From: an uncultured Eggerthellaceae bacterium
GTDB taxonomy: Bacteria; Actinomycetota; Coriobacteriia; Coriobacteriales; Eggerthellaceae
Length of the DNA: 10,505 nucleotides
Assembly: GCA_934623455.1 (NCBI GenBank)
Contig: CAKTVK010000067.1
Span: 1 to 10,505, forward strand
Direction: 5' to 3'
The notes beneath the pieces are model-generated. The model made no database searches. It had not been told where the DNA came from and saw nothing but the letters and a program-made list of their open reading frames with translations. Both the position numbers and the translations under genes were made by a program. Every line of letters begins with the position of its first letter. Positions within the stretch are counted from its first letter, which is position 1. Of this stretch, positions 1 to 6,922 are shown piece after piece.

Positions 1-78
1 GATGGCAAGATCTTTGTTTCGCCTGTTGAGGAAGTTGTTCGTATCCGTACGGGCGAGCGCGGAGGCGCGGCGCTGTAA
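1..78 (+). CDS. glnB: Nitrogen regulatory protein P-II, C-terminal end (partial)
   Basis: Frame 1 reads DGKIFVSPVEEVVRIRTGER followed by GGAAL and a TAA stop at 76-78. This is the conserved C-terminus of the P-II (GlnB/GlnK) family: the GKIFV...V..V.RIRTGE segment forms the last strands of the ferredoxin-like fold and part of the nucleotide-binding C-loop. P-II proteins are trimeric cytosolic sensors of 2-oxoglutarate and ATP/ADP that control ammonium transporters and nitrogen enzymes. Only the last 25 residues are inside the window, so the T-loop, which would help separate GlnB from GlnK and show any modification site, cannot be seen. In many bacteria the gene follows an ammonium transporter (amt); that would lie to the left. 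The family call is firm; the paralogue name is not. Confidence 0.9.
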   Translation, partial: DGKIFVSPVEEVVRIRTGERGGAAL

Positions 79-268
79 GGGGAAGCCGCTGCAGCAGCGC
101 AGCGTTGGAAGTGGCGCGCCACCGGCAATGCGCTAGGCAATGCGCCAGCAACGCAGGTGCCGCGGATGTGTGGTAGTGCGGCGTTGTAAGGGGATGAAGC
201 GTTGCGGTGCGATCGCGCTGAAGCCGTAGCCTGCCGAAAGCTGCAGTGAACATATCATAACTCGGAGT
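79..268 (+). other. Non-coding stretch downstream of the P-II gene
   Basis: No convincing reading frame or RBS is visible in this GC-rich stretch. It contains a 12-bp tandem repeat (GGCAATGCGCTA at 124-135, GGCAATGCGCCA at 136-147). It also has an imperfect copy of the end of the P-II gene: GCGGCGCTGTAAGGGGA at 67-83 recurs as GCGGCGTTGTAAGGGGA at 178-194, with 16 of 17 bases the same. It may be the untranslated 3' part of the P-II transcript running to the U-tailed structure at 269-346. Confidence 0.4.
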
Positions 269-346
269 AAGAAGCCGCCGGGTGGAAGCTGTCTTGGCAT
301 CGATGAAGTATCGATGACGACCAGTGGAAACTCGACGGCTTTTTTT
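269..346 (+). terminator. U-tailed multi-hairpin structure: terminator, possibly a structured RNA
   Basis: An outer stem forms between 269-277 and 336-344 (core AAGCCG 272-277 with CGGCTT 336-341) and runs into seven T residues at 340-346, the usual form of an intrinsic terminator. Between the arms lies a perfect 7-bp hairpin, CATCGAT (298-304), loop GAAGT, ATCGATG (310-316). It can be extended by TTGG 294-297 with CCAG 321-324 across a 4-base bulge. The interior of almost 60 nt is far longer than a simple terminator loop, so the element may be a folded RNA with a terminator as its closing helix. It most likely ends the P-II transcript. I could not match it to a known riboswitch class. Confidence 0.6.
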
Positions 347-372
347 GTAACTTTTAACCTTGCTGCTATATT
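345..372 (+). promoter_or_regulatory. Candidate sigma-70-type promoter for glmS
   Basis: A -35-like TTGTAA (345-350) and a -10-like TATATT (367-372) are separated by 16 bp, with 4/6 and 5/6 matches to consensus. The position directly after the U tract at 340-346 fits a new transcription unit starting behind a terminator. Transcription would begin near 379, leaving a 5' leader of roughly 225 nt before glmS. Confidence 0.5.
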
Positions 373-378
373 GCGGAA

Positions 379-605
379 AACAAGCGTGGTAGCATGAAAA
401 GTCTTGTTTCGGACTGGTGGTTTTGCGAGGGTCTTGACTGGTGCACCAGAGTTGGCGCCCGTTGACCGCCGTTATCGGTTGGGTTCTTCGCCTTGGGCTT
501 CTTGAGCTGGCTCTTCGAGTCTTCCTTCGCTGTTTTTGAACCATCGGTCACAAACGGAAAAACATATGAACGCGTTGCAAATTATGCAAAGGCAAGGAGT
601 TGTCT
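379..605 (+). promoter_or_regulatory. Long 5' leader of glmS
   Basis: If the promoter at 345-372 is used, glmS has an unusually long leader. It begins with a hairpin AAACAAG (378-384) / CTTGTTT (403-409). It also contains a perfect 12-bp palindrome CTGGTGCACCAG (438-449). CTGGTG occurs twice (414-419 and 438-443), and either copy could pair with CACCAG at 444-449, so two alternative foldings exist. A pyrimidine-rich block covers about 484-537. The glmS ribosome binding site AGGAG lies at 595-599. The conserved core of the glmS ribozyme, known from Firmicutes, is not recognisable. Regulation through this leader is inferred from length and pairing only. Confidence 0.35.
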
Positions 606-2429
606 ATGTGCGGAATTGTGGGTTACACGGGAACGCAGGCTGCTGCTCCCTTTTTGATCGAGGGCTTGAAAAAGCTGGAGTATCGTGGATACGACTCTGC
701 CGGCGTGGCCATTATGGAGCCCGAAGGGCTGCGTGTGGTGCGTCGCAAAGGGAAAGTCGCGGCGCTTGAGCAGTCGGTGGAAAGCATTCGCCTGACGGGC
801 ACGTGCGGCATTGGTCACACGCGTTGGGCCACGCATGGCAAGCCAAGCGAGGCAAACGCGCATCCCCAGACATCGTGCGATGGCTCCATTGCGGTGGTTC
901 ATAACGGCATCATCGAAAACTTTGCCGAACTGCGAGAAAAATTAGAGGGCGAAGGACATCGCTTTGCCAGCGCAACCGACACCGAAGTAGTGGCTCACCT
1001 GGTGGAACGCGCATACGACGGCGATCTTCTTGCGGCTGTTCGTGCTGCAACGGAATGCATCAATGGCGCGTATGGTCTGGCGGTAACGTGCGCGGCCCAG
1101 CCCGGCGTTATTGTGGTTACGCGCAAGGACAGTCCGCTGGTGGTAGGACGCGGTGCAACCGGCTCTTATGTGGCAAGCGATATGATTGCCCTGTTGGAGG
1201 CCACACGCGACATCGTTATTCTGGAAGACGGCCAATTTGCCCAGCTCACGCCTATGGATATCACATATTACGATGCAAACGGCAACAAGATTGAGCCTTC
1301 CGTGACTCATGTTGACTGGGATGTTGATACCGCCGAAAAAGGCGGCTATCCCGATTTCATGCTGAAGGAAATCCACGAGCAGCCGCGCGTTATCCGCGAC
1401 ACACTGGCGGGTCGTATGGTGGGCGGCCACTTGAGCATTGACGAGCTTGATATGACTACTGAGGAACTGAACCTGGTGGAGCGCGTGACCATCATCGCGT
1501 GCGGCACGAGTTATCACGCGGGCCTGGTTGCCCAAAAGCTCATCGAGCATTGGGCGCGTATCCCTACCACGGTGAGCGTGGCAAGCGAATTCCGCTACGA
1601 TGACCCCATTATCACACCCACAACGCTGGTGGTTGCGGTGAGCCAATCAGGCGAAACGGCCGACACGTTGGCCGCCATTCGCGATGCGCGCGTGAAAGGC
1701 GCGAAAGTGTTCGGTATCACGAATGTGGTGGGCAGCCCCGTGGCACGTGAGAGCGACGGTGTGATTTACACGAAAGCGAACAAGGAAATTGCGGTTGCGT
1801 CCACGAAGAGCTTCTTGGGCCAGGTAGTCAGCTTGACGCTGCTTGCCATGTTGCTTGCCCAGGCAAAAGGGCGCATGCGCTCTTCGGAGATTCGCGCGCT
1901 GTTCCGCGAGTTGGCGGAAACGGCGCAGCAAGTCGAGGAAATCCTGTCCGACACATCGGCCATTGATGAAGCGGCACGTGCGTGCGTGGATGCTACGAGT
2001 GCGTTGTTCATCGGGCGCGGCATGGGCGCGGCGACCAGCTATGAAGGCGCGTTAAAGTTGAAGGAGATCAGCTACCTGCACGCGGAAGCATATGCGGCGG
2101 GCGAAATGAAACACGGACCTATCGCGCTTATCTCCGACGGCTTCCCCGTGATTGCCATTGCAACGCGCGGGCCGGTTTATGACAAAGTGGTCAGTAATTT
2201 GCAGGAAGCCCGTGCGCGCGGTGCGAAGATTGTGGTTGTTGCCACGGAAGGCGACGAGGACATCAAGGCGCATGCCGATTACGTGATTTACATTCCGAAA
2301 GTGCGCGATTGCTTCATTCCCATTACGGCCAGCGTTCCGTTGCAGCTGTTCGCGCGTTCGATTGCGTTGCTGCGCGGATGCGACGTTGACCAGCCGCGTA
2401 ACTTGGCGAAGAGCGTGACGGTGGAATAG
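606..2429 (+). CDS. glmS: Glutamine--fructose-6-phosphate aminotransferase (isomerizing)
   Basis: GlmS converts fructose-6-phosphate and glutamine to glucosamine-6-phosphate and glutamate, the first step of UDP-GlcNAc, peptidoglycan and amino-sugar synthesis, in the cytosol. The 607-residue product has the normal family length. It starts MCGIVGYTG, so Cys2 becomes the N-terminal nucleophile of the glutaminase domain (about 1-230) after Met removal. HTRWATHG (71-78) and HNG (99-101) line the glutamine site. Two SIS sugar-isomerase domains follow, with CGTSYHAG (299-306), SQSGET (346-351), ASTKSF (398-403), the AGEMKHGP segment (498-505) and the diagnostic C-terminal tail NLAKSVTVE, whose Lys602 is the expected isomerase lysine. 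ATG 606 is chosen because AGGAG (595-599) lies 6 bases upstream; the TTG at 600 overlaps that site. No intrinsic terminator was found after the gene. The call is certain. Confidence 0.98.
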   Translation: MCGIVGYTGTQAAAPFLIEGLKKLEYRGYDSAGVAIMEPEGLRVVRRKGKVAALEQSVESIRLTGTCGIGHTRWATHGKPSEANAHPQTSCDGSIAVVHNGIIENFAELREKLEGEGHRFASATDTEVVAHLVERAYDGDLLAAVRAATECINGAYGLAVTCAAQPGVIVVTRKDSPLVVGRGATGSYVASDMIALLEATRDIVILEDGQFAQLTPMDITYYDANGNKIEPSVTHVDWDVDTAEKGGYPDFMLKEIHEQPRVIRDTLAGRMVGGHLSIDELDMTTEELNLVERVTIIACGTSYHAGLVAQKLIEHWARIPTTVSVASEFRYDDPIITPTTLVVAVSQSGETADTLAAIRDARVKGAKVFGITNVVGSPVARESDGVIYTKANKEIAVASTKSFLGQVVSLTLLAMLLAQAKGRMRSSEIRALFRELAETAQQVEEILSDTSAIDEAARACVDATSALFIGRGMGAATSYEGALKLKEISYLHAEAYAAGEMKHGPIALISDGFPVIAIATRGPVYDKVVSNLQEARARGAKIVVVATEGDEDIKAHADYVIYIPKVRDCFIPITASVPLQLFARSIALLRGCDVDQPRNLAKSVTVE

Positions 2430-2715
2430 GCGGCGCATGGCGGCGCGGTGCTTGCGCCTGTCGCAGTAGGGCGATCGGGTGGTACGCGGTGTCATTGTGC
2501 GTTGCCCGCGTGTGCGGCGGCGGTGCATCCCGCGATTCCGGCAGAGAATACTACGCACAAATGCGGTAATCGTGGCGTGCGGCGGTGCGGTCGTTGTAAA
2601 ATAGGCACGATTCTTAAACTGGCGCGAAAGTTGCGCGCGGAAGAGCGGGCGATGCTTGCTTGTGCGCGACTTCGACTGAGTGGTTTCGTGTCTTCCATGA
2701 AAAGGAGCTTCTTGT

Positions 2716-3468
2716 ATGGCGCTGATTAGTTGCCCTGAATGCGAACATCGGATTTCTTCTTACGCGGTGGCGTGTCCGAACTGCGGGTTTCCGCTTGCGA
2801 TGCTTGAGCAGCTGAAAAGCGATCGAGCGGGAATCGCGGGCGCCGCATTGTCGGTTGCGCCTGAGTCTGATACGGCCGCTGCTGCAAAGAAAGCGATTCA
2901 TACTCCTATGACCAGGGGCTCTTTTGTTACCATGGGCAGCTGGGGCGGCGAAGACATTGAGTGGTTCGCGCTGCATTGCGATGATGAGAAGGCGCTCGTT
3001 CTTTCTGTTCACGGCATTGATTGCCGTCCGTATAACGAGTTGGACGTGAACGTTGATTGGCAGGGAAGCTCCATTCGCAAGTGGCTGAACAGCGAGTTTT
3101 TGCAAGGTGCTTTCACGCCCGAGGAACGTGCGCGCATTTTGGTAAGCAACGAAGACGGCGTGACCACGAAAGGCCACGAGAATCTTACGGAAACACTGGC
3201 GCGCGAAAAAGTGTTCCTGCTATCCGTTAATCAAGCGAATCGTTTCTTCGATAAGCCTGAACAACGCATTTGCACGTGCACGGATTTCGCGAAGAAGCGC
3301 GGCGTGTGGCTGGATGAGGGCGATGTTTGCCGCTGGTGGCTGCGCACGCCCAGCGAAAACCCCAACCATGCGTGCCTGGTGCTGAGCGATGGCAGCGTGT
3401 TCACGTACGGTTGCTTCGTGGATAACGACAAGTACGCAATTCGTCCCGCGTTCTGGCTGGCACGCTAG
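2716..3468 (+). CDS. Zinc-ribbon and DUF6273 domain protein
   Basis: This 250-residue protein of unknown function has two recognisable parts. Residues 6-23 form a zinc ribbon with a CPEC...CPNCG pattern (Cys6, Cys9, Cys20, Cys23). A short Ala-rich linker (about 40-62) follows. The rest (about 66-250) resembles DUF6273: an Ile-Glu-Trp strand near 81-83, SSIRKWLN near 118-125, then WWLRTPSE (207-214), a GSVF...G strand pair, and the closing IRPAFWLAR. DUF6273 is common in gut Firmicutes and Actinobacteria, often joined to zinc ribbons or extracellular repeats; no activity is established that I know of. There is no signal peptide or membrane segment, so it is probably cytosolic. The start at ATG 2716 is supported by AGGAG at 2704-2708, 7 bases upstream. 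The 286-base gap after glmS, in which I see no clear promoter or gene, suggests its own transcription. It converges with the SGNH hydrolase gene. Confidence 0.8.
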   Translation: MALISCPECEHRISSYAVACPNCGFPLAMLEQLKSDRAGIAGAALSVAPESDTAAAAKKAIHTPMTRGSFVTMGSWGGEDIEWFALHCDDEKALVLSVHGIDCRPYNELDVNVDWQGSSIRKWLNSEFLQGAFTPEERARILVSNEDGVTTKGHENLTETLAREKVFLLSVNQANRFFDKPEQRICTCTDFAKKRGVWLDEGDVCRWWLRTPSENPNHACLVLSDGSVFTYGCFVDNDKYAIRPAFWLAR

Positions 3469-3479
3469 CGAACATGCTG

Positions 3480-3511
3480 GGTTGTGCTGCCGGCAAACGA
3501 GTAGCACAACC
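3480..3511. terminator. Hairpin between convergent genes
   Basis: GGTTGTGCT (3480-3488) and AGCACAACC (3503-3511) form a perfect 9-bp stem, extendable to 11 bp with G3489-T3502 and C3490-G3501, closing a 10-base loop. It sits in the 53-base gap between the convergent DUF6273 and SGNH genes. Neither strand shows a run of T after the stem, so it is a weak intrinsic terminator at best; it could instead protect mRNA 3' ends. Confidence 0.5.
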
Positions 3512-3521
3512 GTAGCTAAAC

Positions 3522-4760
3522 TCAATCAAGAGCTTCATAGTCCGCCCGTTTCCCTTCTGCAATTTCCTCTTTGTAATCCCAGTCGGGCGGAAGGCTGATT
3601 GTTGCGCGTGATGCGTTAATTTTCGAAACGGGTTCGCATTCTTGCTGGTCAATCGAAGTGTGCGCTTTTCCGCAGGTCAGAATCCAAGAAGTGGGTGTAA
3701 CGGGGGAGTGGGGGCATCCTTCGCAGGTGTTTTTGTCGCAGTGACGACGCGACGTTAGCGTGCTTGCGAGCGCTGGGTAATCGGTAGTGCAGGCGGCAAC
3801 ATTCGCGGGCATGCCCTCCATTTGGGCGCAGACCATGGAGGCGATTTGTTTCATGCCCAGCGCGGAGGGATGCGTGTTGTCAACAGACTCGTAATCAACG
3901 CCAAATGCGCGCACGTCGGCAACGTGAGCACCTGCTTCTTGTGCGCATACGCGGATTGCTTCGTTATATTCGTCCAGGTCAATGCCGCGAACGCGATAGA
4001 TGAACAGCGGACTTGAAGCGGGGGATTGGGAAGCGGTGCGGTTGCTTGCCGTTGCGTCGGTTGTGTCTGTCGCGCTTGCGTCTTCCGCATCTCCCGTAAA
4101 AGCAGGCGCGAGCGTCAAGCACCAGATTTGAGCATCGGGCGCCACGGTGCGGATGTTGTCAAGCATTGTCGCATATGCGCTTTTGAACCGCCGGATTGCG
4201 ACATTGTCAACAGTGAGCAAAACGGGTTCTTGTCCACCTAGGTCCTGGGGATTTGCGCTACGCGAGGCACTGTTGCCCATAACCTGGTTGCGCGCGCTGC
4301 CCCATCCGTAATCATTGATGCCCATAAATACAAGCACGACCTGGGGTTTTTCTCCCTCGATGCCAATCAGACCCTCTGCGCGTTCAGCCGAGCAGCCTGC
4401 AGGAAAGCCGAATCCTTCTACGGTGGATCCGGAAAACGACGAGTTTGCTACCAGGTGTCCGCCGAAATGAGCGATGACCTGACCCCACCACGTTGCGTCT
4501 TCGCTGTTCACGCTAGGAATGGAGACTTCCCCTTCGTAATGGCAGCGCCACCTGGGAGGAATGAAGCCGCCCAGCGTGCTTATGGAGTCACCCATAATGG
4601 AGAAGCCGGCATCGTGGGGGATGGGGGAGGCCTTGATTGCTTCCTTGCCTGTTTGATTCGTTGGAGCAGCCGTAAAAACAGTGTCCCGAACTGCGGGTTC
4701 GTTGTCTGCGGCGGTGTTGGTGGTGTTGCTTATTGCGTTCTTCGCGCTTGATGCTGTCAT
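3522..4760 (-). CDS. SGNH/GDSL-family hydrolase with cysteine-rich C-terminal tail
   Basis: This 412-residue protein carries the blocks of the SGNH esterase/lipase superfamily: block I SIMGDSIST with nucleophile Ser59, block II around SFSGSTV (Gly111), block III VFMGIND (Gly147, Asn149), and block V DNTHPS with Asp294 and His297. It is therefore probably a serine hydrolase acting on an ester; the substrate is unknown. Additions to the fold are a low-complexity N-terminus (1-48, rich in Thr, Ala, Asn), a polar Ala/Ser/Thr insert (about 222-250), and a tail of about 85 residues with Cys324, 341, 346, 349, 363 and 375 that could bind metal. No signal peptide or transmembrane segment is visible. 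The frame is open back to 4967, but that extension is Arg/Lys-rich and unlike the family; ATG 4760 has a weak purine-rich site (AGAGAAG) just upstream. Fold call strong, start moderate. Confidence 0.87.
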   Translation of the reverse strand: MTASSAKNAISNTTNTAADNEPAVRDTVFTAAPTNQTGKEAIKASPIPHDAGFSIMGDSISTLGGFIPPRWRCHYEGEVSIPSVNSEDATWWGQVIAHFGGHLVANSSFSGSTVEGFGFPAGCSAERAEGLIGIEGEKPQVVLVFMGINDYGWGSARNQVMGNSASRSANPQDLGGQEPVLLTVDNVAIRRFKSAYATMLDNIRTVAPDAQIWCLTLAPAFTGDAEDASATDTTDATASNRTASQSPASSPLFIYRVRGIDLDEYNEAIRVCAQEAGAHVADVRAFGVDYESVDNTHPSALGMKQIASMVCAQMEGMPANVAACTTDYPALASTLTSRRHCDKNTCEGCPHSPVTPTSWILTCGKAHTSIDQQECEPVSKINASRATISLPPDWDYKEEIAEGKRADYEALD

Positions 4761-5011
4761 ATGCTTCTCTCGGTTCCGTGTTTTTGGTTGGCGGTCGGCA
4801 AGCCTGCGCGTCTTTTGCTTGCGGGCTTCTTCCCGTTTCCTTCTGTTGCTTGTTGAGTAGGGACATTTTATCCGACATCGTGCGTTCAATGTTGCTTTGA
4901 GGTAACTATATTTGCGTCTGCATCGAAAAAGAAAAGCTGCGCTGTTGCGGCACTGTTGTTGTGGCAAAGAGGAGTTATAGGGCGCAAGAGGGGGTTGCTG
5001 GGCATAAGGAA
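4761..5011 (-). other. Non-coding region upstream of the SGNH hydrolase gene
   Basis: No credible gene is seen between the hydrolase start and the terminator of the OPT gene. On the minus strand a -10-like TATAGT lies at 4905-4910, but no good -35 partner was found. A TTGAAC further downstream has only 13 bases to a TAAAAT. The hydrolase promoter probably lies here, but I cannot place it. Confidence 0.35.
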
Positions 5012-5041
5012 GGGCGCCTGCAGCCTATGTTGCAAGCACCC
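5012..5041 (-). terminator. Intrinsic terminator of the OPT transporter gene
   Basis: Read on the minus strand, GGGTGCTTGCA (5041 to 5031) and TGCAGGCGCCC (5022 to 5012) form an 11-bp stem with two G-U pairs and an 8-base loop, followed by TTCCTT. It lies 77 bases after the OPT stop codon, which makes the hydrolase gene further downstream a separate transcription unit. Confidence 0.65.
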
Positions 5042-5117
5042 TGAAATGCTCAAAGCTATGCGGCGAAGCGGTGTGCGCCAAACGGTGATGGTGCAACCAT
5101 GAAGCGCGCGTCGTCTT

Positions 5118-6782
5118 CTACAGCAAGAACAAAGCGAAGATTGCCGAGAGGACACCCACGATGGACTCGCCGCCCAGCAGGCCTGATGCAATAACCAAGC
5201 CGGTTTGCTCGGACTGTGCCTTGCGCTCCTCCTGCTCTTCGGCGGAAAGCGAAGCGCGACGCGATTTCGCGATGGCATCGTAAGCCAGCTTGATGATGCA
5301 GCCCAAGAACGCCGTGAACGAAAGGTAGAACGGCAGGTAAATGCCCAGGCCGATCATCATGGACGGACCGCCCACGCAGTGCAACGCGAAGCCAGCCACA
5401 ATGCCAACAATGAATGCCGGCAGGCAGGAGATGCCGCCAACCAGGTTTGCAACAACGCTTGCTTGTGCAGAAACGAATTCTTTGCCAGGGCCGAAAGCAT
5501 CGGGGCCGAAGTTCGATACCAGCGCGTACAGCGCGATTGCGGAAATGAATGCACCCAGGATGCCGCCGATTGCCTGGCCGATGAGCTGGGCTTTCGGGCT
5601 GGTGTCAATGATATGACCAGCTTTGAAGTCGTTCATGACGTCGCCACCCAGGCCGCAGGCGATAGCGATGACCGCCGCCACGAAGAACAGCTGCATTTGG
5701 GGCGTGTCGCCGAACGCAGCAACAATAAGCAGCACAATCAAGCCGAAGATTTCCATGGGGTCGATGCCCGTTTGACCAACTGACTGAGCCGCCATGGCTA
5801 CGGTAACGAACGAGAACAGCACGATAACGATGCTCGAGATGGGGCCGATTCCCGCAATCATGCACAGCGCGAGCGCGATGACCGCTGCAACCAGCGCAAT
5901 GATGCCAGCCGTGAATTTTTCTTTGCCATTGGCGTTCTGAGCTGCGGATTCTTTAGCAGCTGCGGCTTTTTTGCCCTTGTTGTTGCGAATGGCGCGGAAG
6001 ATGATGTCCTTTACCACAACGGCCAGACCGAAGCCGATCATCAGGCCCATACCCAGGCAGCTGTTGATGCTCTGGCCTTCAACAACGCTGAACAGGCCGG
6101 CAGCGGAACCGCCCGCTACAATGACGACCTGCGCCAGCGCGCCCGAGAACCATGCGATCATGGCGGCCGTGCCTACCAGGAAGCCAACCGAGAGCATCAT
6201 GGGGCTCAGGTAGATGCCGAAGATGACGCCGGGGATGGTGACGTTGCCCAGAGCCATGGCGGGGATAGCGCCCAAAACGTCGCGCAGAGCTGCGAAAACG
6301 CCCGCAAAGCCCATGGCGCCGAACAGCTGTGCGCCCACCTTGCCGCCGCTATTGCCCGCGTACAGCGTTTCGGCAGCAGCTTGGCCCATGGGGAACTCCA
6401 GCTCTTCTTCCTCGATGAAGCGACGACGCAACAGTCCGCATGCAACCAGGCCCAGCAACACGCCGGCAAGTGCGATGAGGATCATTTGCGTCAGCGAGAC
6501 ATCGCCTGCGCCCAGCATCCAAATGCCGGGGATGGTGAAGGCAAGACCGCCAGCAACCATGGCGCCGGCAGACATGATGGTATGGGTAACGTTTGCTTCG
6601 TTCAGCGAACGCGACTTCAGAGCGCGCAGGAAGAACAGCGAGATGAGCGCCGCAAAAACAATCGGCCAGGGGAGGGCGCCCATTTTCAGGGCAGTGTACA
6701 GAGATGCGGCAGTGATCACTACGCAGCCAATGCATCCAATGATGATGCTGCGAAGGGTGAGTTGCCCTTTAGTGCTTTCCAT
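5118..6782 (-). CDS. OPT-family (oligopeptide/siderophore) transporter
   Basis: This 554-residue, highly hydrophobic integral membrane protein has many transmembrane segments of alternating Gly/Ala/Ile/Val composition. It matches the bacterial OPT family: TALKMGALPWPIVFAALIS near the first helices, the EEEELEFPMGQAAAETL segment (125-140), the GDVMNDFKAGHIIDTSPK segment (380-397) and the C-terminal ASGLLGGESIVGVL (532-545). OPT proteins import oligopeptides or metal-peptide/siderophore complexes, probably by proton coupling; the substrate here is not predictable. A Lys/Ala-rich loop (about 266-290) is likely cytoplasmic, and the charged stretch SRRASLSAEEQEERKAQSEQ (507-526) precedes the last helix. 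ATG 6782 is preceded by GAAGGA about nine bases upstream. Length is shorter than eukaryotic OPTs but normal for this bacterial branch. It is divergent from the CoaX-like gene and has its own terminator. Uptake of peptides would suit an amino-acid-fermenting anaerobe (inference). Confidence 0.9.
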   Translation of the reverse strand: MESTKGQLTLRSIIIGCIGCVVITAASLYTALKMGALPWPIVFAALISLFFLRALKSRSLNEANVTHTIMSAGAMVAGGLAFTIPGIWMLGAGDVSLTQMILIALAGVLLGLVACGLLRRRFIEEEELEFPMGQAAAETLYAGNSGGKVGAQLFGAMGFAGVFAALRDVLGAIPAMALGNVTIPGVIFGIYLSPMMLSVGFLVGTAAMIAWFSGALAQVVIVAGGSAAGLFSVVEGQSINSCLGMGLMIGFGLAVVVKDIIFRAIRNNKGKKAAAAKESAAQNANGKEKFTAGIIALVAAVIALALCMIAGIGPISSIVIVLFSFVTVAMAAQSVGQTGIDPMEIFGLIVLLIVAAFGDTPQMQLFFVAAVIAIACGLGGDVMNDFKAGHIIDTSPKAQLIGQAIGGILGAFISAIALYALVSNFGPDAFGPGKEFVSAQASVVANLVGGISCLPAFIVGIVAGFALHCVGGPSMMIGLGIYLPFYLSFTAFLGCIIKLAYDAIAKSRRASLSAEEQEERKAQSEQTGLVIASGLLGGESIVGVLSAIFALFLL

Positions 6783-6811
6783 ATTTCTTTTTCCTTCTTT
6801 CCGTATATCCG

Positions 6812-6828
6812 CTTCCCCTTTTGGGAAG
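6812..6828. repeat. Inverted repeat in the divergent promoter region
   Basis: CTTCCC (6812-6817) and GGGAAG (6823-6828) form a 6-bp inverted repeat around CTTTT, about 30 bases upstream of the OPT start and 95 bases before the CoaX-like start. It could be an operator or a small leader hairpin of the OPT mRNA. No regulator can be named. Confidence 0.3.
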
Positions 6829-6846
6829 TCGGGTTACGCCGCGTAG

Positions 6847-6854
6847 TATACAAT
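6847..6854 (+). promoter_or_regulatory. Candidate -10 element for the CoaX-like gene
   Basis: TATACAAT includes TACAAT (6849-6854), a 5/6 match to the -10 consensus, in the 140-base gap between the divergent genes. No good -35 hexamer lies 16-18 bp upstream, so the call rests on the -10 alone. Transcription would start near 6861. Confidence 0.35.
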
Positions 6855-6922
6855 AGAAGGACACGCTTGGATGCGTGAATGTTGGATATTTGTGGATGTG
6901 TGACTATCGGACGGTGCTGGTA

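Noticed and set aside
278..290. T-box-like motif (GGGTGGAA) in the structure after the P-II gene
   Set aside because: The full T-box sequence is not matched (GCTG instead of ACCGCG), there is no specifier stem, and neither neighbour is an amino-acid or tRNA-ligase gene.
366..551. Minus-strand reading frame of 61 codons, Lys-rich, in the glmS leader
   Set aside because: No ribosome binding site, no recognisable family, and it lies opposite a predicted promoter and leader; its Lys bias comes from the pyrimidine-rich top strand.
379..605. glmS ribozyme upstream of glmS
   Set aside because: The expected AGCGCC cleavage-site core and following conserved helices are not present; only the gene context fits.
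942..1646. Long minus-strand frame within glmS
   Set aside because: Antisense shadow of a certain gene; its His/Arg/Asn-rich translation has no domain signature.
2448..2729. Plus-strand frame of 93 codons between glmS and the DUF6273 gene
   Set aside because: It has no RBS, runs into the start of a well-supported gene in another frame, and has a Cys/Arg/Ala composition typical of a GC-rich non-coding frame.
3522..4967. Longer 481-residue form of the SGNH hydrolase starting at 4967
   Set aside because: The extra 69 residues are rich in Arg, Lys and Gln with no family likeness, and lie over the likely promoter region; ATG 4760 is preferred.
6214..6846. Long plus-strand frames opposite the OPT transporter gene
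   Set aside because: They are Pro/Ala/Ser-rich reverse-frame shadows of a clear membrane-protein gene with family motifs.
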